Counted from the stretch's first letter, positions 1 through 8,283 are shown. The stretch: 64,000 nt of DNA from Caldimonas tepidiphila (GCF_003569765.1 NZ_QXMG01000022.1:1-64000), one strand, 5' to 3'. Made by a program: numbers and translations. Notes: a model not told the origin generated them from the letters alone.

Positions 1-43
1 CCGCGGCAATGCCGGCGCCCTGGACGAAGGAACGACGTTCCAT
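1..43 (-). CDS. dctP: TRAP transporter solute-binding protein, 5' end only (fourth tandem copy)
   Basis: The minus strand reads MERRSFVQGAGIAA from an ATG at 43 to the window edge. This is the same start and Tat-like twin-arginine signal as the three complete copies to the right. A good ribosome binding site (AGGAGA) lies about 7 bases upstream, followed further upstream by a TAGAAT -10 element near 103-108. Only 14 codons are visible, so the family is inferred from near identity with the neighbours' N-termini. It shows that the tandem array continues beyond the left edge. Confidence 0.8.
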   Translation of the reverse strand, partial: MERRSFVQGAGIAA

Positions 44-102
44 GGATCGGTCTCCTGAGGAAAGTTAAAGCTCGAATCGCTTCTGAGGCGAGGTGCGCCG
101 GA

Positions 103-108
103 TTCTAG
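103..108 (-). promoter_or_regulatory. Candidate -10 element of the partial dctP copy
   Basis: The minus strand reads TAGAAT within CTAGAATC. The same CTAGAATC string lies in the upstream regions of the other three dctP copies and of aroC. No clear -35 element is visible. Confidence 0.35.
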
Positions 109-213
109 AAGTGGGTCGCGCATCGGCCGTAAGTGGTTCCACAGTCCCGATGTCGGGGGCAGGGTCAACACGGGGCGGCACAGCGGAGCCATGCCGCCCC
201 CCTTCTCTCCGCC

Positions 214-245
214 AAAGAAAAAGGGCCTCGCCGAAGCGAGGCCCT
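214..245 (-). terminator. Rho-independent terminator after dctP copy 2
   Basis: A perfect 9-bp stem (222-230 with 237-245, 6-base loop) is followed on the minus strand by TTTTCTTT. It lies 27 bases past the stop of the gene ending at 273, so that gene is transcribed separately from the next copy. Confidence 0.85.
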
Positions 246-272
246 GCGCGCCGGGAAGCCCGATCGGGCCGC

Positions 273-1370
273 TCAGACCTTCGCGCCCTGCAGGTTGGCC
301 GACTGCATGTAGCGGTCGAACTGCGCCTCGGTGAAGCGGAACCACATGTTCTGGTCGCGGCGGAAGTTGGCGTAGTCGCTGTAGACCTTCTTCCAGTTCG
401 GGTTCGACGCGGACAGCTCGTCGTACAGCGCCATCGAGGTCTTGAAGGCCGCGTCCATCACGTCCTTCGGCAGCGGCTTGAGCTGCACCTTCTGCGCCAC
501 GAGCTGCTTGAGCGCGGCCGGGTTGCGGCCGTCGTACTTGGCCTGCATGTCCACGTGCGCATAGGCCGCCGCCGTCTCGACGATCGCCTTGTACTCCGCC
601 GACAGGCCCTCGTAGGCCTTGCTGTTGATGAAGAAGTCGAGCTGCGGGCCGCCCTCCCACCAGCCGGGGTAGTGGTAGACCGGCGCGACCTTGTTGAAGC
701 CGAGCTTGAGGTCGTCGTAGGGGCCGATCCACTCGGCCGCGTCGATCGTGCCCTTCTCCAGCGCCTGGTAGATCTCGCCGCCGGGGATGTTCTGCGGCAC
801 GCCGCCCATGCGCCGGATCACCTCGCCGGCGAAGCCGCCGACCCGGAACTTCAGGCCCTTCACGTCGGCGAGCGACTTGATCTCCTTGCGGTACCAGCCG
901 CCCATCTGCGCGCCGGTGTTGCCGCCGGGGAAGTTGACGATGCTGTACTGCGCGTAGAACTCGCGCATCAGCTTCAGGCCGTTGCCCTCCATCATCCACG
1001 CCGTCATCTGGCGCGAGTTCAGGCCGAAGGGGATCGCGGTGCCGAGCGCGAAGGTCGGGTCCTTGCCGAAGAAGTAGTAGGGCGCGGTGTGCGCCATCTC
1101 GACGGTGCCGTTCTGCACGCCGTCGACCACGCCGAACGGCGGCATCAGCTCGCCGCCCGGGTGCACCGAGATCTGGAACTTGCCGCCGGTCATCTCGCCG
1201 ACCTTCTTCGCGAACACGTCGGCCGCGCCGAAGATCGTGTCGAGCGACTTCGGGAAACTCGAGGCCATGCGCCAGCGGATATTCGCTTGGGCGTGCACGA
1301 TGGCCGGTGCGACGCCAGCGGCCAGCACGCCGGTCAGGCCGGCATTGCGAATGAATGAACGACGTTCCAT
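273..1370 (-). CDS. dctP: TRAP transporter solute-binding protein, TakP-like (copy 2)
   Basis: Periplasmic binding protein of a tripartite (TRAP) importer, 365 residues. The N-terminus MERRSFIRNAG followed by a hydrophobic stretch and AHA/HAQ is a Tat-type signal peptide. The body carries the family's SSFPKSLDTIFG, HPGGELMPP, GGNTGAQMGGW, ALEKGTIDAAEW and PGWWEGGPQ segments, which resemble the 2-oxoacid-binding protein TakP. Start chosen at 1370 rather than an upstream in-frame ATG at 1388, because it gives the same MERRSF start as the other copies and places GAGGAG at the right distance. Unlike the 360-residue copies 3 and 4 it ends with five extra residues (QGAKV). No membrane subunits (DctQ/DctM) are visible nearby. 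The ligand is inferred to be a small carboxylate and not proven. Confidence 0.93.
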   Translation of the reverse strand: MERRSFIRNAGLTGVLAAGVAPAIVHAQANIRWRMASSFPKSLDTIFGAADVFAKKVGEMTGGKFQISVHPGGELMPPFGVVDGVQNGTVEMAHTAPYYFFGKDPTFALGTAIPFGLNSRQMTAWMMEGNGLKLMREFYAQYSIVNFPGGNTGAQMGGWYRKEIKSLADVKGLKFRVGGFAGEVIRRMGGVPQNIPGGEIYQALEKGTIDAAEWIGPYDDLKLGFNKVAPVYHYPGWWEGGPQLDFFINSKAYEGLSAEYKAIVETAAAYAHVDMQAKYDGRNPAALKQLVAQKVQLKPLPKDVMDAAFKTSMALYDELSASNPNWKKVYSDYANFRRDQNMWFRFTEAQFDRYMQSANLQGAKV

Positions 1371-1423
1371 GAAAAAGGATCTCCTCACAGGTTCACGAGG
1401 GTCTTGCCTGCCCGAAGGGACTC

Positions 1424-1441
1424 ACCCCCCATTCGGGGGGT
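1424..1441 (-). other. Hairpin in the leader of dctP copy 2
   Basis: A perfect 7-bp stem (1424-1430 with 1435-1441) with a 4-base loop lies between the TAGAAT element at 1448-1453 and the start codon at 1370. The other copies have different sequence here. It may affect RNA stability or translation, but no function is shown. Confidence 0.35.
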
Positions 1442-1447
1442 GTGCGG

Positions 1448-1453
1448 ATTCTA
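1448..1453 (-). promoter_or_regulatory. Candidate -10 element of dctP copy 2
   Basis: TAGAAT on the minus strand within the recurring CTAGAATC motif, about 78 bases upstream of the start at 1370 and downstream of the terminator of copy 3. No clear -35. Confidence 0.4.
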
Positions 1454-1511
1454 GGAAATGCGGCCGCTCATTCCGGAAGGGTTTTCCCTTCGCGCGGGTT
1501 TGTCCTGCCTC

Positions 1512-1540
1512 AAAAGAAAAGGCCCCGCCGAAGCGGGGCC
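1512..1540 (-). terminator. Rho-independent terminator after dctP copy 3
   Basis: A 7-bp GC stem (1521-1527 with 1534-1540, 6-base loop) followed on the minus strand by TTTTCTTTTG. It lies just past the stop at 1569. Confidence 0.85.
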
Positions 1541-1568
1541 CGTGAGGCGAAGAACCGAGGGATTCGGC

Positions 1569-2651
1569 TCAGAGCTTGGCCGACTGCATGTAGCGGTCGA
1601 ACTGCGCCTCGGTGAAGCGGAACCACAGGTTCTGCTCGCGGCGGAAGTTGGCGAAGTCGGTGTAGACCTTCTTCCAGTTCGGGTTCGACGCGGACAGCTC
1701 GCTGTAGATCTCCATCGCGGCCTTGAAGGCGCCGTCCATCACGTCCTTCGGCAGCGGCTTGAGCTGCACCTTCTGCGCCACGAGTTGCTTGAGCGCCGCC
1801 GGGTTGCGGCCGTCGTACTTGGCCTGCATGTCCACGTGCGCGTAGGCCGCCGCCGCCTCGACGATCGCCTTGTACTCGGGCGACAGCGCCTCGTAGGCCT
1901 TGTTGTTGATGTAGAGGTCGATCTGCGGGCCGCCCTCCCACCAGGCCGGGTAGTAGTAGAAGGGCGCGACCTTGTTGAAGCCGAGCTTGAGGTCGTCGTA
2001 GGGGCCGATCCACTCGGCCGCGTCGATCGTGCCCTTCTCCAGCGCCTGGTAGATCTCGCCGGCCGGCAGGTTCTGCGGCACGCCGCCGATGCGCTCGATC
2101 ACCTTGCCGGCGAAGCCGCCGACGCGGAACTTCAGGCCCTTCATGTCGGCAAGCGACTTGATCTCCTTGCGGTACCAGCCCGCCATCTGCGCGCCGCTGT
2201 TGCCACAGGGGAAGTTGACGATGTTGTACTGCGCGTAGAACTCGCGCATCAGCTTCAGGCCGTTGCCCTCCATCATCCACGCCGTCATCTGGCGCGAGTT
2301 CATGCCGAAGGGGATCGCCGCGCCGAGCGCGAAGGTCGGGTCCTTGCCGAAGAAGTAGAAGGGCACGGTGTGCGCGGCCTCCACGGTGCCGTTCTGCACG
2401 CCGTCGACCACACCGAACGGGGGCATCAGCTCGCCGCCCGGATGCACCGTGATCTGGAACTTGCCGCCGGTCATGTCGCCGACCTTCCTGGCGAAGACCT
2501 CGGCACCGCCGTAGATGGTGTCGAGCGACTTCGGGAAGCTCGAGGCGATGCGCCAGCGGATATTCGCCTGGGCATGCACGATGGCCGGGGCCACGCCGGC
2601 AGCCAGCACGCCGGTCAGGCCGGCCGAGCGAATGAAGGAACGACGCTCCAT
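1569..2651 (-). CDS. dctP: TRAP transporter solute-binding protein, TakP-like (copy 3)
   Basis: A 360-residue paralogue of the gene at 273-1370, with the same Tat-like signal (MERRSFIRSAG, then AHAQ) and the same conserved segments (SSFPKSLDTIYG, HPGGELMPP, ALEKGTIDAAEW, AWWEGGPQ). Differences cluster in places likely to touch ligand or partner. The GGNTGAQM segment of the other copies reads CGNSGAQM here, and PGWW reads PAWW. GAGGAAT upstream is the ribosome binding site. It has its own upstream promoter-like element and downstream hairpin, so it is probably monocistronic. By eye it is closer to copy 2 than to copy 4. Confidence 0.93.
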   Translation of the reverse strand: MERRSFIRSAGLTGVLAAGVAPAIVHAQANIRWRIASSFPKSLDTIYGGAEVFARKVGDMTGGKFQITVHPGGELMPPFGVVDGVQNGTVEAAHTVPFYFFGKDPTFALGAAIPFGMNSRQMTAWMMEGNGLKLMREFYAQYNIVNFPCGNSGAQMAGWYRKEIKSLADMKGLKFRVGGFAGKVIERIGGVPQNLPAGEIYQALEKGTIDAAEWIGPYDDLKLGFNKVAPFYYYPAWWEGGPQIDLYINNKAYEALSPEYKAIVEAAAAYAHVDMQAKYDGRNPAALKQLVAQKVQLKPLPKDVMDGAFKAAMEIYSELSASNPNWKKVYTDFANFRREQNLWFRFTEAQFDRYMQSAKL

Positions 2652-2726
2652 GAAACCAATTCCTCAGATTTATTTGCCCGACACACTTTTTGGAGTGTGC
2701 AACCCAAATCCCTTTTGGGACTCGCG

Positions 2727-2732
2727 ATTCTA
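2727..2732 (-). promoter_or_regulatory. Candidate -10 element of dctP copy 3
   Basis: TAGAAT on the minus strand, again inside CTAGAATC, 76 bases upstream of the start at 2651. The leader contains two small A-loop hairpins (near 2690 and 2710). No clear -35. Confidence 0.4.
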
Positions 2733-2827
2733 GGAAGGGCCTTGAGTGACGCCCCTAGGGGTTTCCCATGCCGGGAAAGTCCGGAGGGTACACCTCACAG
2801 ACTCGAGCATTTCTGCTCGCTCCGCAA

Positions 2828-2855
2828 TGAAAAAGGCCCCGCAAAAGCGGGGCCT
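2828..2855 (-). terminator. Rho-independent terminator after dctP copy 4
   Basis: A 9-bp stem (2834-2842 with 2847-2855, AAAA/TTTT loop) ending in TTTTTCAT on the minus strand, 26 bases past the stop at 2882. Confidence 0.85.
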
Positions 2856-2881
2856 CTCGCGCTCGGAAGCGGTCGATCCGA

Positions 2882-3964
2882 TCAGAGCTTGGCCGACTGC
2901 ATGTAGCGGTCGAACTGCGCCTCGGTGAAGCGGAACCACAGGTTCTGGTCGCGGCGGAAGTTGTCGTAGTCGGCGTAGATCTTCTTCCAGGCCGGGTTCT
3001 TGTTCCCGATCTCGGCGTAGAGCGCCATCGCCTCCTTGAAGGCCTGGTCCATCACCGGCTTCGGGAAGGGCATGAGCTTCACCTTCTGCGCGACGAGCTG
3101 CTTGAGCGCGCCGGGGTTGCGCGCGTCGTAGAGCGCCTGCATGTGCACGTGCGCGTGCGAGGCCGCCATCTCCACCGCCGCCTTGTACTCGGACGGCAGC
3201 GCGGCGAAGGCCTTGCTGTTGATGAAGAAGTCGACCTGCGGGCCGCCCTCCCACCAGCCGGGGTAGTAGTAGAAGGGCGCGACCTTGTTGAAGCCGAGCT
3301 TGAGGTCGTCGTAGGGCGAGGTCCACTCGGCCGCATCGATCGTGCCCTTCTCCAGCGCCTGGTAGAGCTCGCCGCCGGGGATGTTCTGCGGCACGACGCC
3401 GAGGCGCTCGACCACCTTGCCCGCGAAGCCGCCGATGCGGAACTTCAGGCCCTTGAGGTCGGCGACCGTCTTGATCTCCTTGCGGAACCAGCCGGCCATC
3501 TGCGCGCCGGTGTTGCCGCCGGGGAAGTTGACGACGTTGTAGTCGGCGTAGAACTCGCGCATCAGCTTCAGGCCGTTGCCGTCGTACATCCACGCGGTCT
3601 GCTGGCGCGAGTTCAGCCCGAAGGGGATGCCCGAGCCGAGCGCGAAGGTGTCGTCCTTGCCGAAGTAGTAGTAGGGCACGGTGTGGCCCATCTCGACGGT
3701 GGCGTTCTGCACGCCGTCGAGCACGCCCAGCGGGGGCATCAGCTCGCCGCCGGGGTGCACCGTGATCTGGAACTTGCCGCCGGTCAGCTCGCCGACCTTG
3801 CGCGCGAACACCTCGCCGGTGCCGAAGAGCGCATCGAGCGACTTCGGGAAGCTCGAGGCCATGCGCCAGCGCAGGTTGGCCTGTGCGTGAACGATCGCCG
3901 GGGCGCTGCCCGCGGCCAGCACGCCTGCAATGCCGGCGCCTTGAATGAAGGAACGACGTTCCAT
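2882..3964 (-). CDS. dctP: TRAP transporter solute-binding protein, TakP-like (copy 4)
   Basis: A 360-residue periplasmic TRAP binding protein, the most divergent of the three complete copies. It has the same twin-arginine signal (MERRSFIQGAG) and body motifs, but reads ALEKGTIDAAEWTSPYDD where the others have AEWIGPYDD, and FRKEIKTVADLKG where they have YRKEIKSLAD. These changes sit next to the presumed ligand site, so specificity may differ. GAGGAAGAG is a strong ribosome binding site. It is the first copy downstream of the pmbA end and is followed by its own terminator. Confidence 0.93.
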   Translation of the reverse strand: MERRSFIQGAGIAGVLAAGSAPAIVHAQANLRWRMASSFPKSLDALFGTGEVFARKVGELTGGKFQITVHPGGELMPPLGVLDGVQNATVEMGHTVPYYYFGKDDTFALGSGIPFGLNSRQQTAWMYDGNGLKLMREFYADYNVVNFPGGNTGAQMAGWFRKEIKTVADLKGLKFRIGGFAGKVVERLGVVPQNIPGGELYQALEKGTIDAAEWTSPYDDLKLGFNKVAPFYYYPGWWEGGPQVDFFINSKAFAALPSEYKAAVEMAASHAHVHMQALYDARNPGALKQLVAQKVKLMPFPKPVMDQAFKEAMALYAEIGNKNPAWKKIYADYDNFRRDQNLWFRFTEAQFDRYMQSAKL

Positions 3965-4058
3965 GCTTTCTCTTCCTCAGGGTGGGTGCTGGAAGCCGGC
4001 GCCGTTCCGGTAGACGGGATGGGGCCCCTCGCGGCTTCCTGGGTGGGCAAAGGTTGAC

Positions 4059-4064
4059 GATTCT
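4059..4064 (-). promoter_or_regulatory. Candidate -10 element of dctP copy 4
   Basis: TAGAAT on the minus strand in a CTAGAATC-like context (GACTAGAATCG), 95 bases upstream of the start at 3964. It is the fourth occurrence of this motif in the array. Confidence 0.4.
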
Positions 4065-4125
4065 AGTCAGCGCGGACCATTCCTGCCGATCGCAAGGCCG
4101 CCGGCCCCGGCAGGAACCGTCCGGC

Positions 4126-5508
4126 TCAGCTGCCGGCGACCTTCATGCGCTCGATCAGCACCGAGCCGATCGTCTTCGAGCCCATCGTGTAGGCGTCCGC
4201 GCCGACGGCGACGATGCTGCGCAGCATGTCGCGCAGGTTGCCGGCGATCGTGATCTCGTGGACCGGGTAGGCGATGCGTCCGTTCTCGACCCAGAAGCCC
4301 GCGGCGCCGCGCGAGTAGTCGCCGGTCACGTAGTTGACGCCCTGCCCCATCAGCTCGATCACGAACAGGCCGCGGTCGAGCTTCCTCAGCATCGCGTCGA
4401 GGTCGTCGCCCGGCGCGGTGAGACTGCTGCTCAGCGTCAGGTTCTGCGAGCCGCCGGCGTTGCCGGTGGTGCGCATGCCGAGCTTGCGCGCCGAGTAGCT
4501 CGAGAGGAAGTAGCCCTGCACCACGCCGTCCTTCACGACGGCGCGCGGCCGCGTCACGACGCCCTCGTCGTCGAAGGGCGCGCTGCCCTTGCCCTTGAGG
4601 ACATGCGGGTCCTCGACGATCCCGATGTGCTCGGGGAAGACCTGGGTGCCGAGGCTGTCGAGCAGGAAGCTGGACTTGCGGTAGAGCGAGCCGCCGCTGA
4701 CCGCTTGCACGAAGCCGCCGAGCAGCCCCGAGGCGAGCGTCGACTCGAACAGCACCGGGCATTCGCAGGTCGGGATCTTGCGCGACTTCAGCCGCGACAG
4801 CGCGCGCTCGGCGGCGTAGCGGCCCACCGCCTCGGGCGAGGCGAGGTCGGCGGCATCGCGCATCGAGCTGTACCAGGCGTCGCGCTGCATCCCGTCGCCG
4901 CGCCCGGCGATCGGCGCGACCGAGATCGAGTGGCGCGAGCTCGCGTAGCCGCCGCGGAAGCCCCGGCTGTTGGCGGCGAAGAAGTGCGACTGCTGCGCCG
5001 AGACGCCGGCACCCTCGGAGTTGGTGATGCGCCGGTCGGTCTCGAGCGCGGCGGCCTCGCAGCGGCGCGCGAGCTCCGCGGCACCCGCCGCGTCGATGTC
5101 CCAGGGGTGGAACAGGTCCAGGTCGCGCTCGGCGGCCTCGCCGAGCGCGAGGTCGGCCTCCTCGGGCAGGCCCGCGGCCGGGTCCTCGGCGGTGAAGCGC
5201 GCGATGTCGAAGGCGGCCTGCACCGTCTGGCGCAGCGCCTCGCGCGAGAAGTCCGAGCTGCTCGCGTTGCCGCGGCGCTGGCCGACGTAGACCGTCACGC
5301 CGATCGACTTGTCGCGGTTGCGCTCGACGTTCTCGATCTCGCCCTTGCGCACCGAGACCGACAGGCCCGCGCCCTCGGAGACCTCGACGCCGGCGTCGGT
5401 GGCGCCGAGTTGGCGGGCATGGTCCAGCGCATCCTCCACCAGATCACGGAATTGCTGCGGGGTGTAGGCAAAGCCGGCGGGACGGGTGGACGACTCGGTC
5501 TTGGGCAT
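4126..5508 (-). CDS. pmbA: PmbA/TldE-family metalloprotease subunit
   Basis: A 460-residue PmbA (TldE) protein. TldE is the catalytically silent partner of TldD in a heterodimeric metalloprotease that degrades unfolded peptides and matures microcin-type peptides. The sequence has the N-terminal FAYTPQQFRDLVEDAL region, the VRKGEIENVERNRDKSIGV strand block and the C-terminal GVNYVTGDYSRGAAGFWVENG motif typical of the family, and lacks a HExxxH site. Start set at ATG 5508 (MPKTESS). The open frame continues to 5643, but that part is low-complexity and runs into the promoter of the divergent gene. Length agrees with E. coli PmbA (about 450). Its canonical TldD partner is not adjacent; a different TldD/E-like pair is at 25689-28508. 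Confidence 0.92.
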   Translation of the reverse strand: MPKTESSTRPAGFAYTPQQFRDLVEDALDHARQLGATDAGVEVSEGAGLSVSVRKGEIENVERNRDKSIGVTVYVGQRRGNASSSDFSREALRQTVQAAFDIARFTAEDPAAGLPEEADLALGEAAERDLDLFHPWDIDAAGAAELARRCEAAALETDRRITNSEGAGVSAQQSHFFAANSRGFRGGYASSRHSISVAPIAGRGDGMQRDAWYSSMRDAADLASPEAVGRYAAERALSRLKSRKIPTCECPVLFESTLASGLLGGFVQAVSGGSLYRKSSFLLDSLGTQVFPEHIGIVEDPHVLKGKGSAPFDDEGVVTRPRAVVKDGVVQGYFLSSYSARKLGMRTTGNAGGSQNLTLSSSLTAPGDDLDAMLRKLDRGLFVIELMGQGVNYVTGDYSRGAAGFWVENGRIAYPVHEITIAGNLRDMLRSIVAVGADAYTMGSKTIGSVLIERMKVAGS

Positions 5509-5627
5509 GAGGTGTGCAGGATGGGAATGCGGAAACGAGGTGCACGCAGGGCGTGCGCTCGCGACGAAGGCGCCCTCAGCTGCCCGCGACACCCGGGTCG
5601 CGGCGGGAGGGGAAACGGGCGCCGCCT

Positions 5628-5634
5628 TATCATA
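5628..5634. promoter_or_regulatory. Overlapping divergent -10 candidates for pmbA and yjgA
   Basis: The segment TTATCATAC reads TATCAT on the plus strand and TATGAT on the minus strand. It lies in the only AT-richer spot between the divergent starts at 5508 and 5661. No clear -35 elements. Confidence 0.35.
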
Positions 5635-5660
5635 CCGACCCACTTCATCGGCTGCTGTAC

Positions 5661-6212
5661 ATGCAGGACCACCTTCCAGACCCCCTTCCGGATGCCGACG
5701 ACGACGGCACCGGCCGCCCCAGCAAGACCCAGCGCAAGAAGGCGATGCACGAGTTGCAGGACCTCGGCGAGGCGCTCGTCGCGCTGCCCGCCAACCGCGT
5801 CGAGGCGCTCGAGCTGCCCGAGTCGCTGCGCGACGCGCTGAAAGAGCTGCACCGCACGCGCTCCTTCGAAGGCAAGCGCCGCCAGATGCAGTACATCGGC
5901 AAGCTGATGCGCAAGGTCGATCCCGAGCCGATCCGCGAGGCGGTGGCCGCCTTCCAGCTCGGCCAGGCGAAGGACGCGCTGTCGCTGCACAAGGCCGAGG
6001 CCTGGCGCAGCGAGCTGATCCACGACGACGAGGCGCTGACGCGCTGGATGGGCGAGTTCCCGGGCAGCGACGTGCAGCAGCTGCGCAGCCTGATCCGCGC
6101 CGCGCGCAAGGACGCCGCGGCCGCCCCCGAGCAGCGCAGCGGCCGCGCCTTCCGCGAACTGTTCCAGTTCGTCAAGCAACACATCCTGGAGGGCGGACGT
6201 GAGCCCCAGTGA
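5661..6212 (+). CDS. yjgA: Ribosome-associated protein YjgA/DarP (DUF615)
   Basis: A 183-residue DUF615 protein. In E. coli this protein (YjgA, now DarP) associates with pre-50S particles and helps large-subunit maturation. Recognised from the N-terminal acidic stretch, SKTQRKKAMHELQDLGE, the EGKRRQMQYIGKLMR core and the C-terminal RAFRELFQFVKQ helix. Start chosen at ATG 5661, matching family length; an open frame extends upstream but is low complexity. The last 14 bases overlap the GTG start of mog, so the two genes are translationally coupled. Confidence 0.93.
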   Translation: MQDHLPDPLPDADDDGTGRPSKTQRKKAMHELQDLGEALVALPANRVEALELPESLRDALKELHRTRSFEGKRRQMQYIGKLMRKVDPEPIREAVAAFQLGQAKDALSLHKAEAWRSELIHDDEALTRWMGEFPGSDVQQLRSLIRAARKDAAAAPEQRSGRAFRELFQFVKQHILEGGREPQ

Positions 6213-6810
6213 CAGCGAATTCGACCGCGTGCGCATCGGCGTGGTCTCGGTCAGCGACCGGGCGTCGAGCGGCGTCTACGAGGACAAGGGCATCCCGGCG
6301 CTGCAGGACTGGCTCGTGCGCGCGGTGCGCAATCCCGTGGAGTGGGTCACGCGGCTGATCCCGGACGAGCAGGAGCAGATCAGCGCCGCGCTGCGCGCGC
6401 TGGTGGACGAGGCGCAATGCGACCTCGTGCTGACCACCGGCGGCACCGGCCCCGCGCCGCGCGACGTGACGCCCGAGGCGACGCTCGCGGTCGCCGACAA
6501 GGTGATGCCGGGCTTCGGCGAGCAGATGCGCCAGATCAGCCTGCGCTTCGTGCCGACGGCGATCCTGTCGCGCCAGGAGGCGGTGATCCGCGGCAAGGCG
6601 CTGATCATCAACCTGCCGGGGCAGCCGAAGTCGATCGCCGAGACGCTCGAGGGCCTGAAGGATGCGGACGGCAAGCCCGTGGTGCACGGCATCTTCGCCG
6701 CGGTGCCCTACTGCATCGACCTGATCGGCGGCCCCTACATCGAGACCGACCCGGCCGTGTGCGCGGCGTTCCGCCCGAAGTCGGCGCAGCGGCCGGCGCG
6801 TCCGGCCTGA
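6199..6810 (+). CDS. mog: Molybdopterin adenylyltransferase Mog
   Basis: A 203-residue MogA/MoaB-family enzyme that adenylates molybdopterin before molybdate insertion in molybdenum cofactor synthesis. Diagnostic motifs are VVSVSDRASSGVYEDKG near the N-terminus, TTGGTGPAPRDVTPEA at about residues 76-91, and the later INLPGQPKSI segment. It starts with GTG at 6199, inside the yjgA end, with GGAGGGCGGAC as ribosome binding site. The length fits Mog (about 195) rather than shorter MoaB forms. A molybdoenzyme gene is not visible in the window. Confidence 0.93.
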   Translation: MSPSDSEFDRVRIGVVSVSDRASSGVYEDKGIPALQDWLVRAVRNPVEWVTRLIPDEQEQISAALRALVDEAQCDLVLTTGGTGPAPRDVTPEATLAVADKVMPGFGEQMRQISLRFVPTAILSRQEAVIRGKALIINLPGQPKSIAETLEGLKDADGKPVVHGIFAAVPYCIDLIGGPYIETDPAVCAAFRPKSAQRPARPA

Positions 6811-6854
6811 GCCGGCACCGGGGGATCCCGGGCGGGCGGCAAGGTGCCGCCCCA

Positions 6855-6891
6855 CCCTGCCGCCTGCGCGCAAGGCGAGGCGGCGGCAGGG
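6855..6891. terminator. Possible bidirectional stem-loop between mog and the DASS transporter
   Basis: A 10-bp GC-only inverted repeat (6855-6864 with 6882-6891) lies between convergent genes that end at 6810 and 6895. There is no T tract and the loop is 17 bases, so the call is weak. Confidence 0.3.
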
Positions 6892-6894
6892 GAC

Positions 6895-8283
6895 TCACCT
6901 CGCGAAGTACACCACCGCGGTGACGACGCCCAGGCAGACCATGTTCAGCACCAGCCCGCAGCGCATCATCAGCGCCTGCGGCACATGGCCGGTGCCATAG
7001 GCGATCGCGTTGGGGGGCGTTGCCACCGGCAGCATGAAGGCGCAGGACGCGCTCACCGCGATCGCCGTGGCGAGCAGCGCCGGCGGCAGGCCCAGCTCGG
7101 CGCTCACGCTCATGAAGATCGGCACCAGCAGCGCCGCGCTCGCGGTGTTGCTGACGAGCTCGGTCAGCATCACGACGAAGGCGACGACCGCCAGCATCAG
7201 CACCAGCACCGGCGCGCCCTGCACCCAGCCGACGAGCTCCTGCGCGAGGAACTTGCTCGCGCCGGTCGAGCCCATCATCTGGCTCAGCGCCAGCCCGCCA
7301 CCGAACAGCAGCAGCACGCCCCAGTGCGTGCCTCCCTCGATGTCGCGCCAAGTCACCGTGCGGGTCACGCACAGCGCGAGGATCGCCGCGAGCGCCACCA
7401 CCGAATCGAAGTCGCCCTTGATGCCGAGCGCGGCCGACAGCGACGTGCCGCCGACCCAGCCCGCCACCGTGAGCGCGAAGATCACGAGCGCCGTCACGCG
7501 TCCGGCGGTCCACCCGATGGCCACCGGCTGCGTCTTGATGCGCCCGGCCAGCTGCGGGCGCAGCACCAGCCACAGGGACGCGACCATCAGCGGCAGCAGC
7601 AGCGCCACGATCGGCAGGCCGAAGCTCAGCCACTCGGCGAAGCTGATGCCGGCCTGGGCCGCGGCGATCGCGTTGGGCGGGCTGCCGACGAGCGTGCCGA
7701 TACCACCGATGCTCGAGGCGTAGGCCAGGCCCAGCAGCAGGAAGACATAGGTGCGGGCATCGGGCTTCTCGCTGCTGCTGTTGAGCAGGCCCAGCGCGAG
7801 CGGCAGCATCATCGCCGCGGCGGCGGTGTTGCTGATCCACATCGACAGCAGCGCGGTGATCGCGAACAGCAGCAACGCGGCGGCCAGGAGCCGCCCGCCT
7901 GCCAGGCGCAGCACGCCGGCGGCCAGCATCCGGTCCAGGCCGTGCTTGACCAATGCGCTGGCGAGCGCGAAGCCGCCGAGGAACAGGAAGATGATCGGAT
8001 TGGCGAAGGAGGCCAGCGCCTCGCGCGTGTTGAACACGCCGGCGAGCACGCAGGCCAGCGGGAGCAGCAGCGCGGTGACGGTCAGGTCCAACGCCTCGGT
8101 GAGCCACAGGCTCGCGATCAGGACGAACAGGGTCAGGCCCGTGCGCAGTTTCGGCTCCTCCGGGGCGAAGGCCCAGGTCAGCCCGGCGAGCAGGCAGCAC
8201 AGGGCCAGCAAGGGCAGGCGGGACGGGAGCGACGGGCGGTTTTCCGACGCCGCGACGTTGTCAGGGTTTGCAGCAATTGTCAT
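6895..8283 (-). CDS. DASS/SLC13-family sodium:anion symporter
   Basis: A 462-residue integral membrane protein of the divalent anion:sodium symporter family (dicarboxylates, sulfate). About 11-12 hydrophobic segments alternate with loops. The paired family signatures are visible: FANPIIFLFLGGF in the first half and LVSNTASAALLVP with the FMLPVATPPNAIAYG loop in the second, plus SSIGGIGTLVGSPPNAI, which holds the SNT/SPPN-type sodium and substrate motifs. Start set at ATG 8283 (MTIAANPDN) rather than the upstream in-frame 8340, because GTAGGAT precedes it. Substrate cannot be fixed from sequence. It is convergent with mog and transcribed alone. Confidence 0.88.
   Translation of the reverse strand: MTIAANPDNVAASENRPSLPSRLPLLALCCLLAGLTWAFAPEEPKLRTGLTLFVLIASLWLTEALDLTVTALLLPLACVLAGVFNTREALASFANPIIFLFLGGFALASALVKHGLDRMLAAGVLRLAGGRLLAAALLLFAITALLSMWISNTAAAAMMLPLALGLLNSSSEKPDARTYVFLLLGLAYASSIGGIGTLVGSPPNAIAAAQAGISFAEWLSFGLPIVALLLPLMVASLWLVLRPQLAGRIKTQPVAIGWTAGRVTALVIFALTVAGWVGGTSLSAALGIKGDFDSVVALAAILALCVTRTVTWRDIEGGTHWGVLLLFGGGLALSQMMGSTGASKFLAQELVGWVQGAPVLVLMLAVVAFVVMLTELVSNTASAALLVPIFMSVSAELGLPPALLATAIAVSASCAFMLPVATPPNAIAYGTGHVPQALMMRCGLVLNMVCLGVVTAVVYFAR

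Noticed and set aside
2652-2881. Mobile element or inverted repeat ends between dctP copies
   Set aside because: No transposase remnants or flanking direct repeats. The similarity between regions is due to gene duplication and ordinary hairpins.
5295-6236. Minus-strand frame of 313 codons opposite yjgA
   Set aside because: yjgA is a clear DUF615 gene on the other strand. The opposite frame has no recognisable domain and no ribosome binding site.
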